NCBI GenBank assembly: GCA_963855995.1
Contig: OY979717.1
Span: forward strand, 34,420,997-34,484,996
From: Muricea muricata
Taxonomy: Eukaryota; Cnidaria; Anthozoa; Malacalcyonacea; Plexauridae
DNA length: 64,000 nt
Direction: 5' to 3'
Shown here: positions 29,510-42,059 of the stretch, one piece after another
Layout of the letters: the number at the start of each line of letters is the position of its first letter
How positions within the stretch are numbered: position 1 is the first letter of the stretch
Position numbers and translations under genes: made by a program
The notes under the pieces: generated by a model
Seen by the model: only the letters and a program-made list of their open reading frames with translations
Told to the model about the DNA's origin: nothing
The model's database searches: none

Positions 29510-31720
29510 TAATTACAATCAGTGAATCTTTGGAGATGCAGAACCAAGGCAAAGCCGAACTGAACACAGCCGCTTCTTTAGCGTTTGTGTGACAAACGAG
29601 TTTAAACATCGTAATAAAATGCTTTTTTGGCAGGAAGTTTGTTGCTGTAGAAAAGTGCTGAAGCTACATACCAACAGCCGTTGTTTCTTTCAGTCTAGTC
29701 TATCATTTGTTTGTTTGTTATGCACAATAAATGTTTTGCCTTCTGATGAAGCGAACTGATCATGACTTCAGAATATTCTAGTTAATTATAGCGTGCCCAA
29801 TAATATACCATAGTTTATACGGCATTTGCGCTATCCTCTTCGAAAAACCGCAAATAATAATTCGCTGTAGAATTCTACACATTTGTGCACAGTTTCACAC
29901 CAAGATGCAACAGATATATAGCTAAATTAATCGTTTGCGTAGCGGTCTAGCGATAATATAGCGTGCTGAGTGCAAATAATATAATTATCTAAGTAGAAAT
30001 ACATGCATGCAGCAACCCCTCGCCACTAACTAAGAGCATGCAACTATATTTTCGCAATTACATGAAGTACTTGCATAGGTTGTTGTCACAGCAACACGGC
30101 AATTGTTATTCTTTCTGTATATTTTTTCAAAATGAAAAAATATCAGTTTTTAATCCTTGTTTTATTGACAATTTTTTTAAATGGCACAACGTTTGTCATC
30201 ATTATGTTATTACGCCTAATGTAAGCTTAAATTTCGTATAAAATACGACCTATTAATTACATTAGTAATAAGAAGAAAGTCTTGCATTTACAAAACATAA
30301 ACTTACTCTGGAATTTAAACAGTGAATAGACTGGATGAGTACGGCTACGCCGGCCTTTGTAAAGCATTAAAACACAAGTATAAATACGCATTATCAACAA
30401 ACTTGCCTTGTGTCTCACGCCATAGTCAATTCTTGGCGCTTCTCTGTATTTTCCCCGAATTAATCTCTCTTCAAGAGTCTTGTGGCAGTCGTTTTCGTCT
30501 TATTTCTCGCCTTTTTGGATGCCTTAAGTGTTTGCTACTCGTGATAGTCCGCCATATTCCTGAGATCAGAAATGACCACTCTTCGTTGGTTGTGAAAGTT
30601 GCCAAATCTTTTTGCAAAAATACGAAATATTGTTGTGCAATATAGTCCGCCATATTTTTGAGATCAGCGATGACCACCCACTCACCGCCACCCTTGAACC
30701 ACGCGCCCGCAATATTTGATGAACTTCAGACTTCGCTATGCTTTCCTTTTCTCGGGAGTAAATAGCCGTGCGGAATTAGTACCCTCGCACGGCGCTTCGC
30801 GCCGTTGGCTCGGGGATTAACACTTTGTCTTTGTATCTTCGTCCGTAAATTTCTTGCCATCCTGTATACTCCGTGCCGTTTTTAAAATATTACCAAATAA
30901 ATCACCTTAATCCCAACATCTTTGGACAATTTCGATATGGAGTGCAAACTCGTTTGTTTCATTCAGACGATCACGGATGCATTCCCATTCAACTGTGGAC
31001 ATGTTGCAAAACATCAATTGAATTGAAAACGAAGACAGCCAGCTTTCACAAAATGTTCACTCAGGATCGGTACATGTTTCTTAACACTATGGATTTTTGT
31101 CCATTTATTTTATCAACAGCAGCCATATCAAGTACTAGTTCCAACAAAAGACCGAACTATTCGTTAGGAATATGAAATGGTTCATATTCATTTCGGTATG
31201 CAAAATATTTTAGTTAGTCAAAGTATACACTATACGTAACTACATGGAGGACTAACTAGAACTTCATAGTTCCAAACATGTAGTCTTAACTAAGTCGCTG
31301 GTGGCTATAATCTTTTTCATTAAGATAACCTTTTAACAGAGGTCGGTTGTACAGGGTTATCTAGTGATTAAGTACAAAATATGTTGTTCTGATTGGTTGA
31401 CGTTTCCACTAATCACAGTTAACTGTAATCACTTGCTTATAGATAATCAAAAAAATAAAACGCCATTTATTAGGATCTGAACATTATGATAATATACAGG
31501 GGCTGCCTCATCAAATATAGCTTTACTATTAAATTGCAAGGTCTCGACTATCGGTCGGCAACAAGTGAAGCAATGAACGATAAAGACAATAACATGCATA
31601 CTTGGCTTATCGATCACCAATTACTACAGCAGACAGTTGGCCGACCTATACATTCAAATAAATATAATCAGCAAAATATTTCAGACTGGCTTGATATACT
31701 TTTAATGGGAGATAATTAGC
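29510..31720. other. 5' flank of copy A and inter-copy region
   Basis: Presumed promoter side of the copy-A gene plus sequence up to copy B. 30545-30575 and 30643-30673 are direct repeats (TAGTCCGCCATATT...TGAGATCAG). A GCACGGCGCTTCGCGCCGT hairpin lies near 30789. The open frames 30322-30645, 30873-31175 and 31486-31719 match nothing I know. Confidence 0.5.
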
Positions 31721-31956
31721 ATACTTTGAAACGTGACTCTGGATTAGTTTGGAATTCTTAGATTACCAGTAAAATGTTGTTCGTCATTTACGATGTATTT
31801 TTATGTGTCAAAATGAAAATCATGTATGGAGTCTTTGCCAGCAGTGCTGCACGAGAATGTTTGGACAATACTATACGACATGTGTAATACAGGAGGCCAC
31901 TGGCTGATGGTTTGGTGATGCGAACTTATTTTGTAGATACGTTTAGCATATATATA

Positions 31957-32201
31957 CCCTTACGAAAATTGCGTATTGGATCCTATTGGAAATCCTATTC
32001 GAATTTGAACATCTAACAGAAATTCTTATAGGATAATAAAATTCCTATAGGAATTCTTATTCATTCCATTTGCAATTCCTATATGATCTTATTGGAATTC
32101 CTATATGATCCTATGGGGTGGTGGGCCAATTTCCAATAAGATCCTATTGGATTTTAAGGTATTTTTCCTATAGGGATTCCTATCAGGATTTTTCGTAAGG
32201 G
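31957..32201. mobile_element. TA-flanked MITE (Tc1/mariner-like)
   Basis: Terminal repeats CCCTTACGAAAA and TTTTCGTAAGGG are flanked by TA on both sides (31955-31956, 32202-32203). The interior is full of TTCCTATAGGAA-type palindromes. Copy A of the duplication shows the unoccupied site near 28940, so the insertion postdates the duplication. Confidence 0.85.
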
Positions 32202-33436
32202 TAAATAAACAAACTTTCACGAATAAATACACGGTGTGCACGATTTTTGCTTAATTGCCCTGAGTGTCTGTGCGTATTTGTGAGTATCTGTGCTGCCATG
32301 CTGTAGGTTTTCAAATTTGGCTTAACGGTCGATTGTTAGCTTGCAAAGGGTTAAGATGTATCTCTGCCCAATAATAGGTCTATCGCTTTGATAAAAGCTT
32401 AAACGCTAACGTTAATCGAACCATTGCAAATGGAATTGTTCGAATAATTGACCGCATTTTTCGTAAACGAGAAGTTAAATATTTTTTCAGCAATATTTTT
32501 TGGATCATTGCGTGTTGAATTAGAAGCATCTTACAATTACTTATAGCATCCATATTGTTCTGATCATTTTCTTGCCGAAAAATTGATTTTTCGATTGAAA
32601 ATTTCAGTAACATTCTTTTTCACCCCCACTCCCACAACAAACTGCGCCCTTGAGCTTATAAACTAAGCCCATTTGTTTAGATAAGTTGTGTTGCATTGTA
32701 GTTGACTTTACCAGCTTGACTTTATAAGTTAGGAATCAAAAGAGAAATGTTATTGAGTCAAAAGTTAAAAAAAGAACATAAATGTTGAGACTTAAAAAAC
32801 TAGCCAAGAAACTTTCCGGATTACAATGAGAATGATTTTGTAATGATGATGATGCAGTAAGAATTGGACAAAGGGAAGTTAACATGTGTAGGTTTGTGGT
32901 TGCTGGTTTCAAAAAGCTTCTTCTATTCAGAAAAGCTGATTAGAACTATAATTCTGTTTTGAGTTCACATGTTGATGTGTGCTTAGATTTTGTACGGCAC
33001 GAAAGCATTCATTCATTCGATATACATAAATTATTTTTGAGATAAAAGCAATAAATTCATGTAAACCTGCATCTTAATTTCGTTTTTAGTACATTTACAT
33101 AGACAATTGAAATGTACATAAACTTTAAAAAGCATTCAAGAAATAATCAATTCATTAATTATCTAGTGTTTTTTATTATAATATATATAGCGGTATTTTT
33201 GTAATCAAGCCACTACCTCACGTGTACATATGGTTTGAAAAAAGGTAGAAACGATGATTTTAGAAAGATTTGAGTTGCATTTCTTCAATTGGTGGGATTT
33301 TGATCGCCGATCTTTAAAAATTGCACTGAAAATTAATTGACTCCAAAAGCTGTTTTACTCTGTCTTATAGGCCCTAGATAATTATTATACACTAAGCTAT
33401 TTTTACCGAAATACAAAAAGAAAAGTTGTTCCTTAC

Positions 33437-33476
33437 CTCCTACCAAAGATAGAAAGAAAAACAATTTCAGGAGCAT
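33437..33476 (-). CDS. First coding exon of a secreted-protein gene, copy B
   Basis: On the minus strand an ATG at 33476 gives MLLKLFFFLSLVG, then GGAG and the GTAAGG donor after exactly 40 nt, matching copy A (29467-29506). The 5' flank (33480-33930) is conserved between copies, consistent with a shared promoter and 5' UTR. No downstream exon could be recognised. Confidence 0.5.
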
Positions 33477-34466
33477 GACTGATTATAACTGAATCTTTGG
33501 AAATGCGGAATCAACCCAAAGCCGAACTGAACACATGCAACTTCTTTAGCGTTTGTGTGACGCTTAAACATCATAATAAAATTCAATACATGACAGGAAG
33601 TTTGTTGGTGTAGAAAAGTGCTGAAGCTACACACCAACAGTCGCTGTGTCTTTCAATCTAGTCTATTATTTATTTGTTTATTACGAATAATAAATGTTTT
33701 GCCTTCTAAAGAAGCGAACTTCGGAATATTCTCGTTAATTAGCATGCATAATAGTTTATGCGGCAATATTTGTGCTTTCCTTTTCGAAAAACCACAAATA
33801 TATAACTCTCTGACTGTAGTTTTCTGCACATTTCTGCAAAGATCCATGTCAAGATACAACATGCCGAAATAGCAAAAATAATCGTTTGCGTGGTGTCTAG
33901 TGATAATGTATCGTGCTGAGTGCAAAATTAATGATAGTAAAGTTTTCTGTACTTCGTGTTATTTTCATAATATCACAAAATAAATCATGCGTCCACTTAA
34001 TTTGCGGTTCTGCCATCATTTTTCGAAAATTTTAATCAGGAGTACATGTAAACTCATATGTGTGCATGAGCTTGTGTCATTGAGACGACCCCCAACACAA
34101 GAAGGAAATGAAGCAAAGCGAAGAATCCTTTATTTGATGTGAATTAAGTTTACATTAGTATTTTAAAATGTCGACATTTGATTCGATATACATCAACATG
34201 CAGTTGACGGGAATGTTGTAAAGCATCAATTGAGTAGGAGATGAATCCAGGACAACCAGCTTTCATAGAGTGTGCACTCAGTACATGTTTGTAGACACTA
34301 GATTTTCGTGTATGATAAAAAAAATGTCATCCTTCTCTTCAAGACAGGTATTTAACCGCCAGATTATAAAAATGGAGACAACGCGTCTACGGAATTATAT
34401 TATATGATAATAAAGGTGTTCGCTAATAAAATAATTTCACTTTGGTGACAAAATGATATATTAATA

Positions 34467-34624
34467 GGAAATTACACTTGTCTTCGAAGTATTAATAAAA
34501 AATCACGCTTGTGTTTGGCGAAATATTTATAATACCGCGAGTGCGAAACACTCGCGGTATCATAAGCATTTCGCCAAACACGCGTGTGACTTTTCATTAA
34601 TTCTTCTTGGGCCATGTAATTTCC
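34467..34624. repeat. Foldback element with long arms
   Basis: GGAAATTAC (34467) pairs with GTAATTTCC (ending 34624). The arms continue through GTGTTTGGCGAAAT / ATTTCGCCAAACAC to the tip ATACCGCGAGTG-CGAAA-CACTCGCGGTAT. No coding capacity. Probably a MITE. Confidence 0.85.
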
Positions 34625-34959
34625 CATACTAATTACGGCATAAAGTAAAATTTGTAATAGATTAAAGATGGTAGTCGCTTCGTTCTTTAAAGAAAGTTTT
34701 CAAAACGCGTGTAAAATTGTTTGTGAAACGTTTGGTATCGAATTTTTTTTATGGTCCTTAGGTTTTTTTTCCTATAAAGGAGATTTTGCAGGGGAAGGGT
34801 GTATTTGTAATCCTTCCGACTGGTTCAGGGAAATCACTGATTTTTCAGTCATTTTTATTTGTTCTCGCCTGTCTGAACATGAACCTCTCAGGCAACGCAG
34901 AGTAAAACATCCCCTAAGCTTTGTGACTCCTGTGGCCAATATATTTAACTTTAGCCCAA

Positions 34960-36370
34960 TCACGACGGGAGGAATTCACAGAGGCACTAAGTCAATTGAA
35001 CCCGACAAAGACGCCTGGAATAGATGGTATAAGTATTAGACTATTAAAAGATGCTAGCGATATTATGGCCGAGCCACGTACTTACCAGTATCGTTAATCT
35101 ATCTCTTCAGACCGCAATATTCCCGGATGATTGGAAATTGGCGAAAGTTTCACGAGTCTTTTAAGATGGTGCTAAAAATTACTGTGGAAATTACAGGCCT
35201 GCCTTTGTAATCTCTACTGTTACAAAGCTGTGTAGGGGACAGTATATCACCAATTAATATCATGCATAGCGGTAAGGTTCAGGTTTCCGACCAAAACACT
35301 CAACTGAAACAGCGCTCATTAGCTCGACGAATGCATGATCGGTTAAGTTTAATACGGATAAAGGATTTGTAAACGGAATTCCCTTTTCTGGATCGTAAAA
35401 AAACCCTTTGACACTGTCAATCACGAGATTGTTATCAAAACTTGAACTATATGGCATTAAAGGAAGTAAACTGCCTTGACTGGTTTAGATACTACCTTAG
35501 GAATGAAAAACAAGCTTGTAAAGTATGACGACAAAGGGAAATAAGGTGTGGGGTACCACAGGCAAGTAGTAACCTTTGGCGCTGTGTTATTCCTCTCGTA
35601 CATAAATGACTTACCGCATCGCCAAAAAACAACTTAAGGCAATGTTGTTCGCAGATGACACAAATCTCTCATGCGATGGACTAACCTCTCGAGAGAAAAC
35701 TTAATACAGATCTTATGAGTATTGACAAGTGGCTTTCAGCAACTAAACTAATATTAAACAACAGTAGCTACGTAGAAGTGAATTTATGATAATAGGTTTT
35801 AGATACCGGCCATCTAATCTTGAAGATAACCTCGAAATTAAGTTAGGTGCCGAAACAATATTAAGAGTGTGACCAGTAAAAAGTCACTATAGGAGTCATT
35901 CTTGACAGTCAGTTAAATTGGCAAGTGCACATAGAGGCACAAAGCAAAAAATACAAAAAGCATTGCATTATTAAGAAGAACAAAACCATTTATTTCCCAG
36001 CATATTCTTGATGTACAATACTTTAGTATTATTGGTAACCTTACTTTACATATTGTTCAGTAGAGTGGAATGATGGTTCTTGTACCATCTTTAGTAAACT
36101 TTCAAAATTGCAAAGGAGAACGGCATGTGTAATTACTGGACAAACGCATGCATGATGTTAGTTCCACCCAGATAGAATACATTCAAAAAAAGGGAGATTG
36201 TTATGTGATTTAAAGATCCAATAACAGACTTCCTGTTTACCTTCAAGAAAAATACAATAATAATGATTATTGCCTCAGCCGTAATAATTTCACATTGCAA
36301 ACTTTTTTTTAAAACAAGCTGTTCGTATAGGGCAGCACAAGGGTGGAAAAAGTTATCAAATAGCATATAG
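34960..36370 (+). pseudogene. CR1-like LINE reverse transcriptase, heavily decayed
   Basis: Frame-hopping translation shows RT landmarks in order: a TPGIDGISIRLLKDAS entry motif (about 35007-35060), a DDWKLAKVS block (35125-35155), KPFDTVNHE in place of KAFDTVDH (about 35400), RCGVPQ (about 35545), an FADDTNLSCDG catalytic-box region (about 35650), DKWLSATKLILNN, and LGVILDSQLNW (about 35900). Stops and frameshifts are dense. The upstream open frame 34668-35039 reads into this start but has no recognised domain of its own. It is a dead fragment with no 5' or 3' ends defined. Confidence 0.75.
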
Positions 36371-39300
36371 CTGAGAAAATTGACGAAATTCCCTTACTGC
36401 GTTTATGCAGCGAATCCAATTTCTTTTACTCTGTAATTATTGTATTTTGCACATTTGTTGTTAGAAGAAGTATTAGATCAGAATGAAGGAAGTTGGACTT
36501 CTCCTGGCGCTGATATCAAGCTGTTTGTTACCAAAGGGAAAGACGCTTCAATAAAATGGTATGCGAAATCTCAAAATATCACTGTCAACGGAGATGATCG
36601 AGCAGATATCGAAGTCAGTACCACAGAGTACTACACAGAGGGCTCACTTCATCACTTTTCCTATGATTTTGACGTAACGGCCTTTCGCTCAAAATTCTTA
36701 CCCCCAGAAAAATTCAAAATGGCGGCGATGTTTAGGAGCGGAAAGACGGCGGTATAGAAAGATCTTAACAAAGATAAAGCAAAGATGCGTACACAGTACA
36801 TATTATTTTTTGAAAAACTGGAAAGTAATATATTTTACATCTATGTCCAAATTGCAAGCCATGGAAAATGTGCTTATAGCGATTTTATGCAAGCCTTGTT
36901 CTTTAAAGTTTGCTAGTTGCGAGCAGGCTGCTATATATCATTTGAGTAGGAAATCAAAACTGTCGTTCTGCCTTTTGCTTTAAGGAACTAGCACGGAAAC
37001 GAAAGTTTAAAAACTTCACAAAATCTTTGGCTGAACGCTGTCCGCTTAAAGAATGTGGAAATTTTTCTGATGTTGACGAGGCTCCACAATCACACCCATT
37101 TTTCTCTTCTGGACGCAATTTTGGCACCCTAAACTTGGCCAACGGAGAAACACACATTGAGAGAGAAATTAAATGTTTCGAGCTTACTACCAGGTATCCA
37201 GCTTCGGAATGTATATAAGGCCTCTTGCTATGGAGCCAAGTTTAAAAGTGGTGGCATTGTCATTTGTGGTGTTGATAAGTGTATTAGTCTATTAGACCCA
37301 TCCTTGGAACCATATGTGTGCTCTGGATAATCAGCAACTTTATCTATATTGAGTATATGCCATTGGAAACACTTTGTTTTAGTGAGCAGTTCCAGGCTTA
37401 CCATGTCAAGATGTGTGAGGATGTTGGAACACAAAGCTCTGTTCCTATGAAAGTCTGGTAGACTTCAATGTTTTTCACTATCATGAAGACAACAATTATA
37501 TGTGCCAGGGAAATATGATATACTTGAATTGATGGAACAGCATTTAAAGGAAGATAATCCCCTGAAATATCCAGAACAGATGCCCAATGACTACCAGATT
37601 AAATAGCTAGTAGTAGACAACCTTGTTGAAGTACATAATAAAGGTATATTTTATGCACGATAACTGACTTGTGAGCTTTTTTGTTGGAAGTAGAAAAAAA
37701 ATTAAATCAGCTTTCTCATTCATGATATTGGGGCTAATCCAGGTCAATGATATCCAGTTCAGGCTTTGCCTTGCAAGGTAACATTGGCACCTCAGTCTGG
37801 TGTCTGTAGCCATTCTAGTGTATAATTAACATGTGTCAACTGTTACAATATGATCTGTATAATTACAACATGAGGGATATGTTTCACAGCTGTGTGGTCC
37901 TACTGATTATTCTCTTTATTGTGGCATTCCCTTTATTGTAGCAATTTCTTTTATAAGGGACAGGTCAGAAATTAAAAGGGGAGGGAGGGTTGGAAACATG
38001 AGTAGCATCATAACTTTTTAAGACCCTAAATTGGTAGTTGAATCAAATATATAGCACCATTAATGTCTGTTTTAAGTATACTGTGTACCAACAGCTACCA
38101 CCCCTGAGCATAATGTAGAATGAACCTCCCCTTTAAGCAGCTCATTTTATCTTGACCCTCCCATTTCTAGGGTCTTGAAATGACCCTCTTCATGTTTTCT
38201 ACCCTTCCCCTTGTTAAAATCTCCCACAGGTCCCTAAGATCTTTCTATCTTATAAAGTATTTTTAACAAATAGGCTATAAGAATAAACCATTAAATACAT
38301 CTAATATATTTAATTCACGACAAATTTGTTTCATGTAACAGGCAGAACGTTGTTACATTCCTCAAATGTGTTTGAGTATTAGCATGATTGGTTGCCTGGG
38401 TTATGCTATGTACATGTAGATGTTTAACACCACTGCATTAGAATTCAACTGGCTAATTGTAATATTTTAAGTGTTTAAAATGAAACAAGCATGACTGGTG
38501 CACAACAGCACAGGGGGTTGAGGTTTGGATATATTTTAAGAAAATGGTAGATATCACTTTTTTAATGAGACTTGCGCAACTTTCCCATGTGTGAGTTTGA
38601 CATGGAAAATTGTATGTTTCCCATATCAACTTCCATTCATGGCTCTTGCAAAATTTCTCTGTGAAAGTCTTATAACTTGCTGCAACCTGTGCAGTTTTAG
38701 CTGTCTAACCTAAATTTGCCCCCTTGATTAATCCAATTGCTAATAAAAGTAGGAAGGATTTACTATACATAAATCCCAGCAAAAGAAGCTGATGTTTTCA
38801 TCCCAAAACTATACATTAATATATTAATAAAATGAATATCTACATAGTTATCCAACTCTACATGTTATGCTATCTTTCCTTTAGTTCTCATGTCCAGTTC
38901 TTGTCACTAGAACCACGTAAATATGAAGTCATTTCTTGTCCAACTGAAAGTTCTTTATAATGTAAAAAAGGTCTTGAATGATTTGAAATGTTCCTTCCCT
39001 TGACCGTTTTCCCACTATTTATAAGATTTCTTTTTCTCTATCGGATTGCTGTCTTTTTGGTTTTGGCATCCAACGCGAAATGACATACTCAAAGTATAAT
39101 TTTGTGGAAACACCACATAAATTTAAATAGCATGCTCACAGAAAACGCTTGAACTTTAAGCCACGGCTTTGTCTGCATCTCAACTCCTTGAACGATGGCA
39201 CCAAAAGAAAATATTAAATGACTTTCGAAAACTGTATCCGTTGACTCGTTTTCTGGTAGGACAGTGGCATTTGGAGTAGCCAAATTTGATTATGTGCGAG

Positions 39301-39550
39301 TATTATTTTATGGAGACAACAGAAATATTTTTAGTTGGTTTTTATTTTGTCAATTTGGACTCCTTGCATATCAGAGCCATTTTGAGATTGTCAGGGGAGT
39401 GAATGCCTCTATGCACTTGCTGGGATAAAAGCCCTCTGTGTAGTACTCTGTGTCAGTACCCTCCGTGGCGAATATTTTATCCAATGTGATAAGTTCCGAA
39501 GAACAAACAAAAGACCGATCCCTTGAGAATACATTAGAGCCTCGTAACAC
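36371..39550. other. Region without recognised genes
   Basis: Two exon-like open frames catch the eye: 36440-36757, in which TTGTTGTTAG could be an acceptor before a 95-residue acidic stretch, and 37027-37218, overlapped by a minus frame 36954-37157. I recognise neither. The rest is AT-rich with no repeats I could define. Confidence 0.5.
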
Positions 39551-40790
39551 TCAGCTTCAGACCCTGAAGTGGGGAACTTAGTTTTAAAATGTCTTTCGTC
39601 GCTGATATACCGCTAATTGACTCCATAGAGCCAAGAGAACTGAAACATCTCGATTCTGACACTGAATTGTGTCGTGGCTGAGTAGGGAAAATCCCAGACA
39701 TAAAAGCGAGAACGAAAAGATAACCGAACGCGTGAACAACTTAAGCTTTGTACTGGTTGATTTACAAGACAGAGCTGTACGGGCTGACCAAGAGAGAGCT
39801 TGTCTAATGACAAGTATCCGGCTATTATTTAAGGATTTGGAATCCACTCCACCAATAAATGTAATTCACTCTGCAACTGTTCATGACAAACAACAACCTG
39901 TCTTGGAACATTCTTCAGATACGAATGGCCCAGTCAGTGACCACTTCGTCACCATTCCGGCTAAAACAGTTTTTCACCTCTTCTTGTCAAGGAAACAAAC
40001 CCTGACAAGACGATTTTTCCGGCCTCCAACACTATCCAAAGCAGCCCGCTCAGAACCGAGCAGCGACAACAACAAGCGACGACAGAGACTCTGCTACTCA
40101 AACAGTGAGAAAAGACCATAACAGCCAAAATAAACGGAAAATCAGGCCTGCATATGAACACCATCGTATTAATGTGGCCGTTATTGGTGATTCCATGGTA
40201 AACTTCTGAACCCCTCAAAGTTGCGCAAAGCTACAAAGCACAGTATCAACATGCAAACTTTCTGTTTCAATAGAACCAATGATACGGATATGTGATACTT
40301 TGTGAAAACAGTAATATCGAGATCACCTGACAACCTGCTCCTACATGTCGGAACTAATGACTTTTAAAGCGGCAATAACCAGATCTGACGACTCAAGCCT
40401 GGTTCCCAAACTTGTCACAGGTATGCCAAAACAACAAATGGGCATGCCAAAATAACAAATTATTCCACAATAATCGATAGTGCTAATAATGCTAATCCCC
40501 TGCTGGGTACTGATCTAAATGGACAACAATCACACGCTAGCGGCACTTTTTTTCCTGAACTAATTAAAGCTTTTAAAGTATGTCAATTAAATATAGCAAG
40601 TCTGATAAAACACGATGATGAGCTCTGCTATATATGCAAAACAATCTTTTCGACATTATAACGCTTAATGAAACTAAATTTGATAGTAGCGTGCTGAACG
40701 GTGAAATTGAATTCCTGGTTATGATATTGTTGGCGTGATCGAAATGTTAGAAGCCACATTCATACATTATTAGAAAAGACTTCATTTTAT
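39550..40790 (+). pseudogene. LINE ORF1 with SGNH-esterase motif and endonuclease start
   Basis: The open frame 39669-40121 is Gln/Ser/Arg-rich and fits the N-terminal half of a LINE ORF1. Just downstream, in other frames, come VAVIGDSMV (about 40175-40200, the GDS box) and LLLHVGTND (about 40340-40365, the GTND box). These are landmarks of the SGNH/GDSL-type esterase domain in ORF1 of some CR1/L2 LINEs. At about 40575 FKVCQLNIASL resembles the start of an AP endonuclease, followed by a decayed LNETKFDSSVLNGEIE. Frames change several times and no RT follows. It is a dead 5' part of a CR1/L2-like element, distinct from the RT fragment at 34960. Confidence 0.65.
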
Positions 40791-41163
40791 CAACAAACTG
40801 TCTAAGACACTAAGAACAGGTCGTAGTAATAAGTTTAGTAAATTTCCCCCTTTTGATTAAGGAGCCGCTTTTTTGTCTCGTGAAACTTTCTTGTCTGTTA
40901 ATTTTCGGAGATGATTCTTGTATCGCCACAAAGCTTGCTTTTGCTGTGATGTTAGTGAGATAGCACTTTGTAACAAATTATATGAACATTCGCAAATGCT
41001 CAAACAAAGTCAGCATGTCCATTAATTACCTGTGACATACACAATTTCGCGGGGCAGAAGCTCGCAATCTTATTTCCGGGGCGTTACGGGGTGCAAGTCA
41101 ATTACTACCCAAACAACATTGATTCAGTCGAGTCTTTGAAAACCTCAAGCAAATAGTTAACGT
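40791..41163. other. Spacer without recognised features
   Basis: AT-rich sequence between the LINE fragment and the Penelope-like fragment. Nothing recognised. Confidence 0.5.
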
Positions 41164-41722
41164 TGTTAGGAAACATCGTACTATGCTTCTCAATTTCAAT
41201 TAATTCTCCCATTCTGCGAGAGAACTTATGATTATCCATCGGTAAATGGTCACTTCATTCCATTTTATGTGCTTGAGTGACTCATGGACTAATGACCATC
41301 GCATAAAATGGAATGAAGCGACCAGTTTAGCGATGGATAATCATAAATTCTCTCGGAAAATGAGAGAATCACTTGAAATTGAGAAGCATAGTACAATAGA
41401 TCAAGAGGGTAAGCCACTGGATAGTACGTGGTGCGGTGGCAAATTGATTTCTCTTTCTTCTTTGCGCGCACATTAATTAATTAGAACCTTTTTGTTAGTT
41501 AGATTTGACCTATAGTTGATTTAACCTTTTAATTAACAATAAAATCACGCGAGCATACAAATCACCACATTTTACCTATTTAAAGGGCGTCTGAATTTAA
41601 ATTAGTTGCATTATTATTAGCACTGATGAAGATTCGTGACGGATTAAAAGCTTTGCACAAAAAGCTTTTCACAAAATTATATTTTAATTTGAATTCGCCA
41701 TGCAAACGTACAAGGAAATTAT
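41164..41722 (+). mobile_element. Penelope-like element 3' fragment with inverted copy
   Basis: 41289-41476 encodes WTNDHRIKWNEATSLAMDN and MRESLEIEKHSTIDQEGKP, matching the C-terminal segment after GIY-YIG of the Penelope-like element at 59870-60086. The adjacent 41168-41260 is the same sequence in opposite orientation, so the fragments are head to head. A hammerhead-like core (CTGATGAAGATTCGTGACGG, 41623) follows. The fragment ends with CCATGCAAACGTACAAGGAA, also the terminus of the copies at 44590 and 59580. Inverted partial copies are a known habit of Penelope-like elements. Confidence 0.78.
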
Positions 41723-41790
41723 TATCATTTTTTTTATCGAAGCGTTTTCTGCTTGAAAATGACCTTCAAAACATCTGAGGTCTATTGCAC

Positions 41791-42010
41791 GAAGGCTGGA
41801 TAGTGCTATCCACCGGATGGTGAATTTTACCAACTGCCGCATAAGGACATAAAAAGCAGTGACACCAAGGATATTGACCTAACAAGAGATAAAAAGTGAC
41901 TTTAACTTGAAAATAATGAACTTTAATGCAACTTTTACAAGTTACTGATAATTTTTAGAAAGTTACAAAAATATCACTATCCAGTGGATAGTGATATTCA
42001 CCTTTCATAC
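41791..42010. repeat. Probable MITE with GGATAGTG termini
   Basis: CTGGATAGTGCTATCCACCG near 41795 and AATATCACTATCCAGTGGAT near 41979 are related inverted ends around about 180 bp of non-coding DNA. Ends and target duplication are not precise. Confidence 0.5.
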
Positions 42011-42059
42011 AACCGACCCCTGGTTTAACAGATTATTAACTGGAATAGTGGAATACAAC

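Larger units (their letters stand above)
28703..31120. repeat. Tandem segmental duplication, copy A
   Basis: Aligns by eye with 31723-34320. The best blocks are 28710-28980 with 31725-32240, 29380-29985 with 33360-33930, and 30930-31120 with 34190-34320. The unit is about 2.5 kb, with many indels. Copy A has a tRNA-like sequence at 29203-29277 and about 900 bp (29990-30870) not seen in copy B. It begins directly after the truncated BEL element. Confidence 0.8.
31723..34320. repeat. Tandem segmental duplication, copy B
   Basis: Counterpart of 28703-31120. It contains a MITE (31957-32201) absent from copy A, and lacks the tRNA-like block at the matching position. The level of divergence suggests an old duplication. 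Confidence 0.8.
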
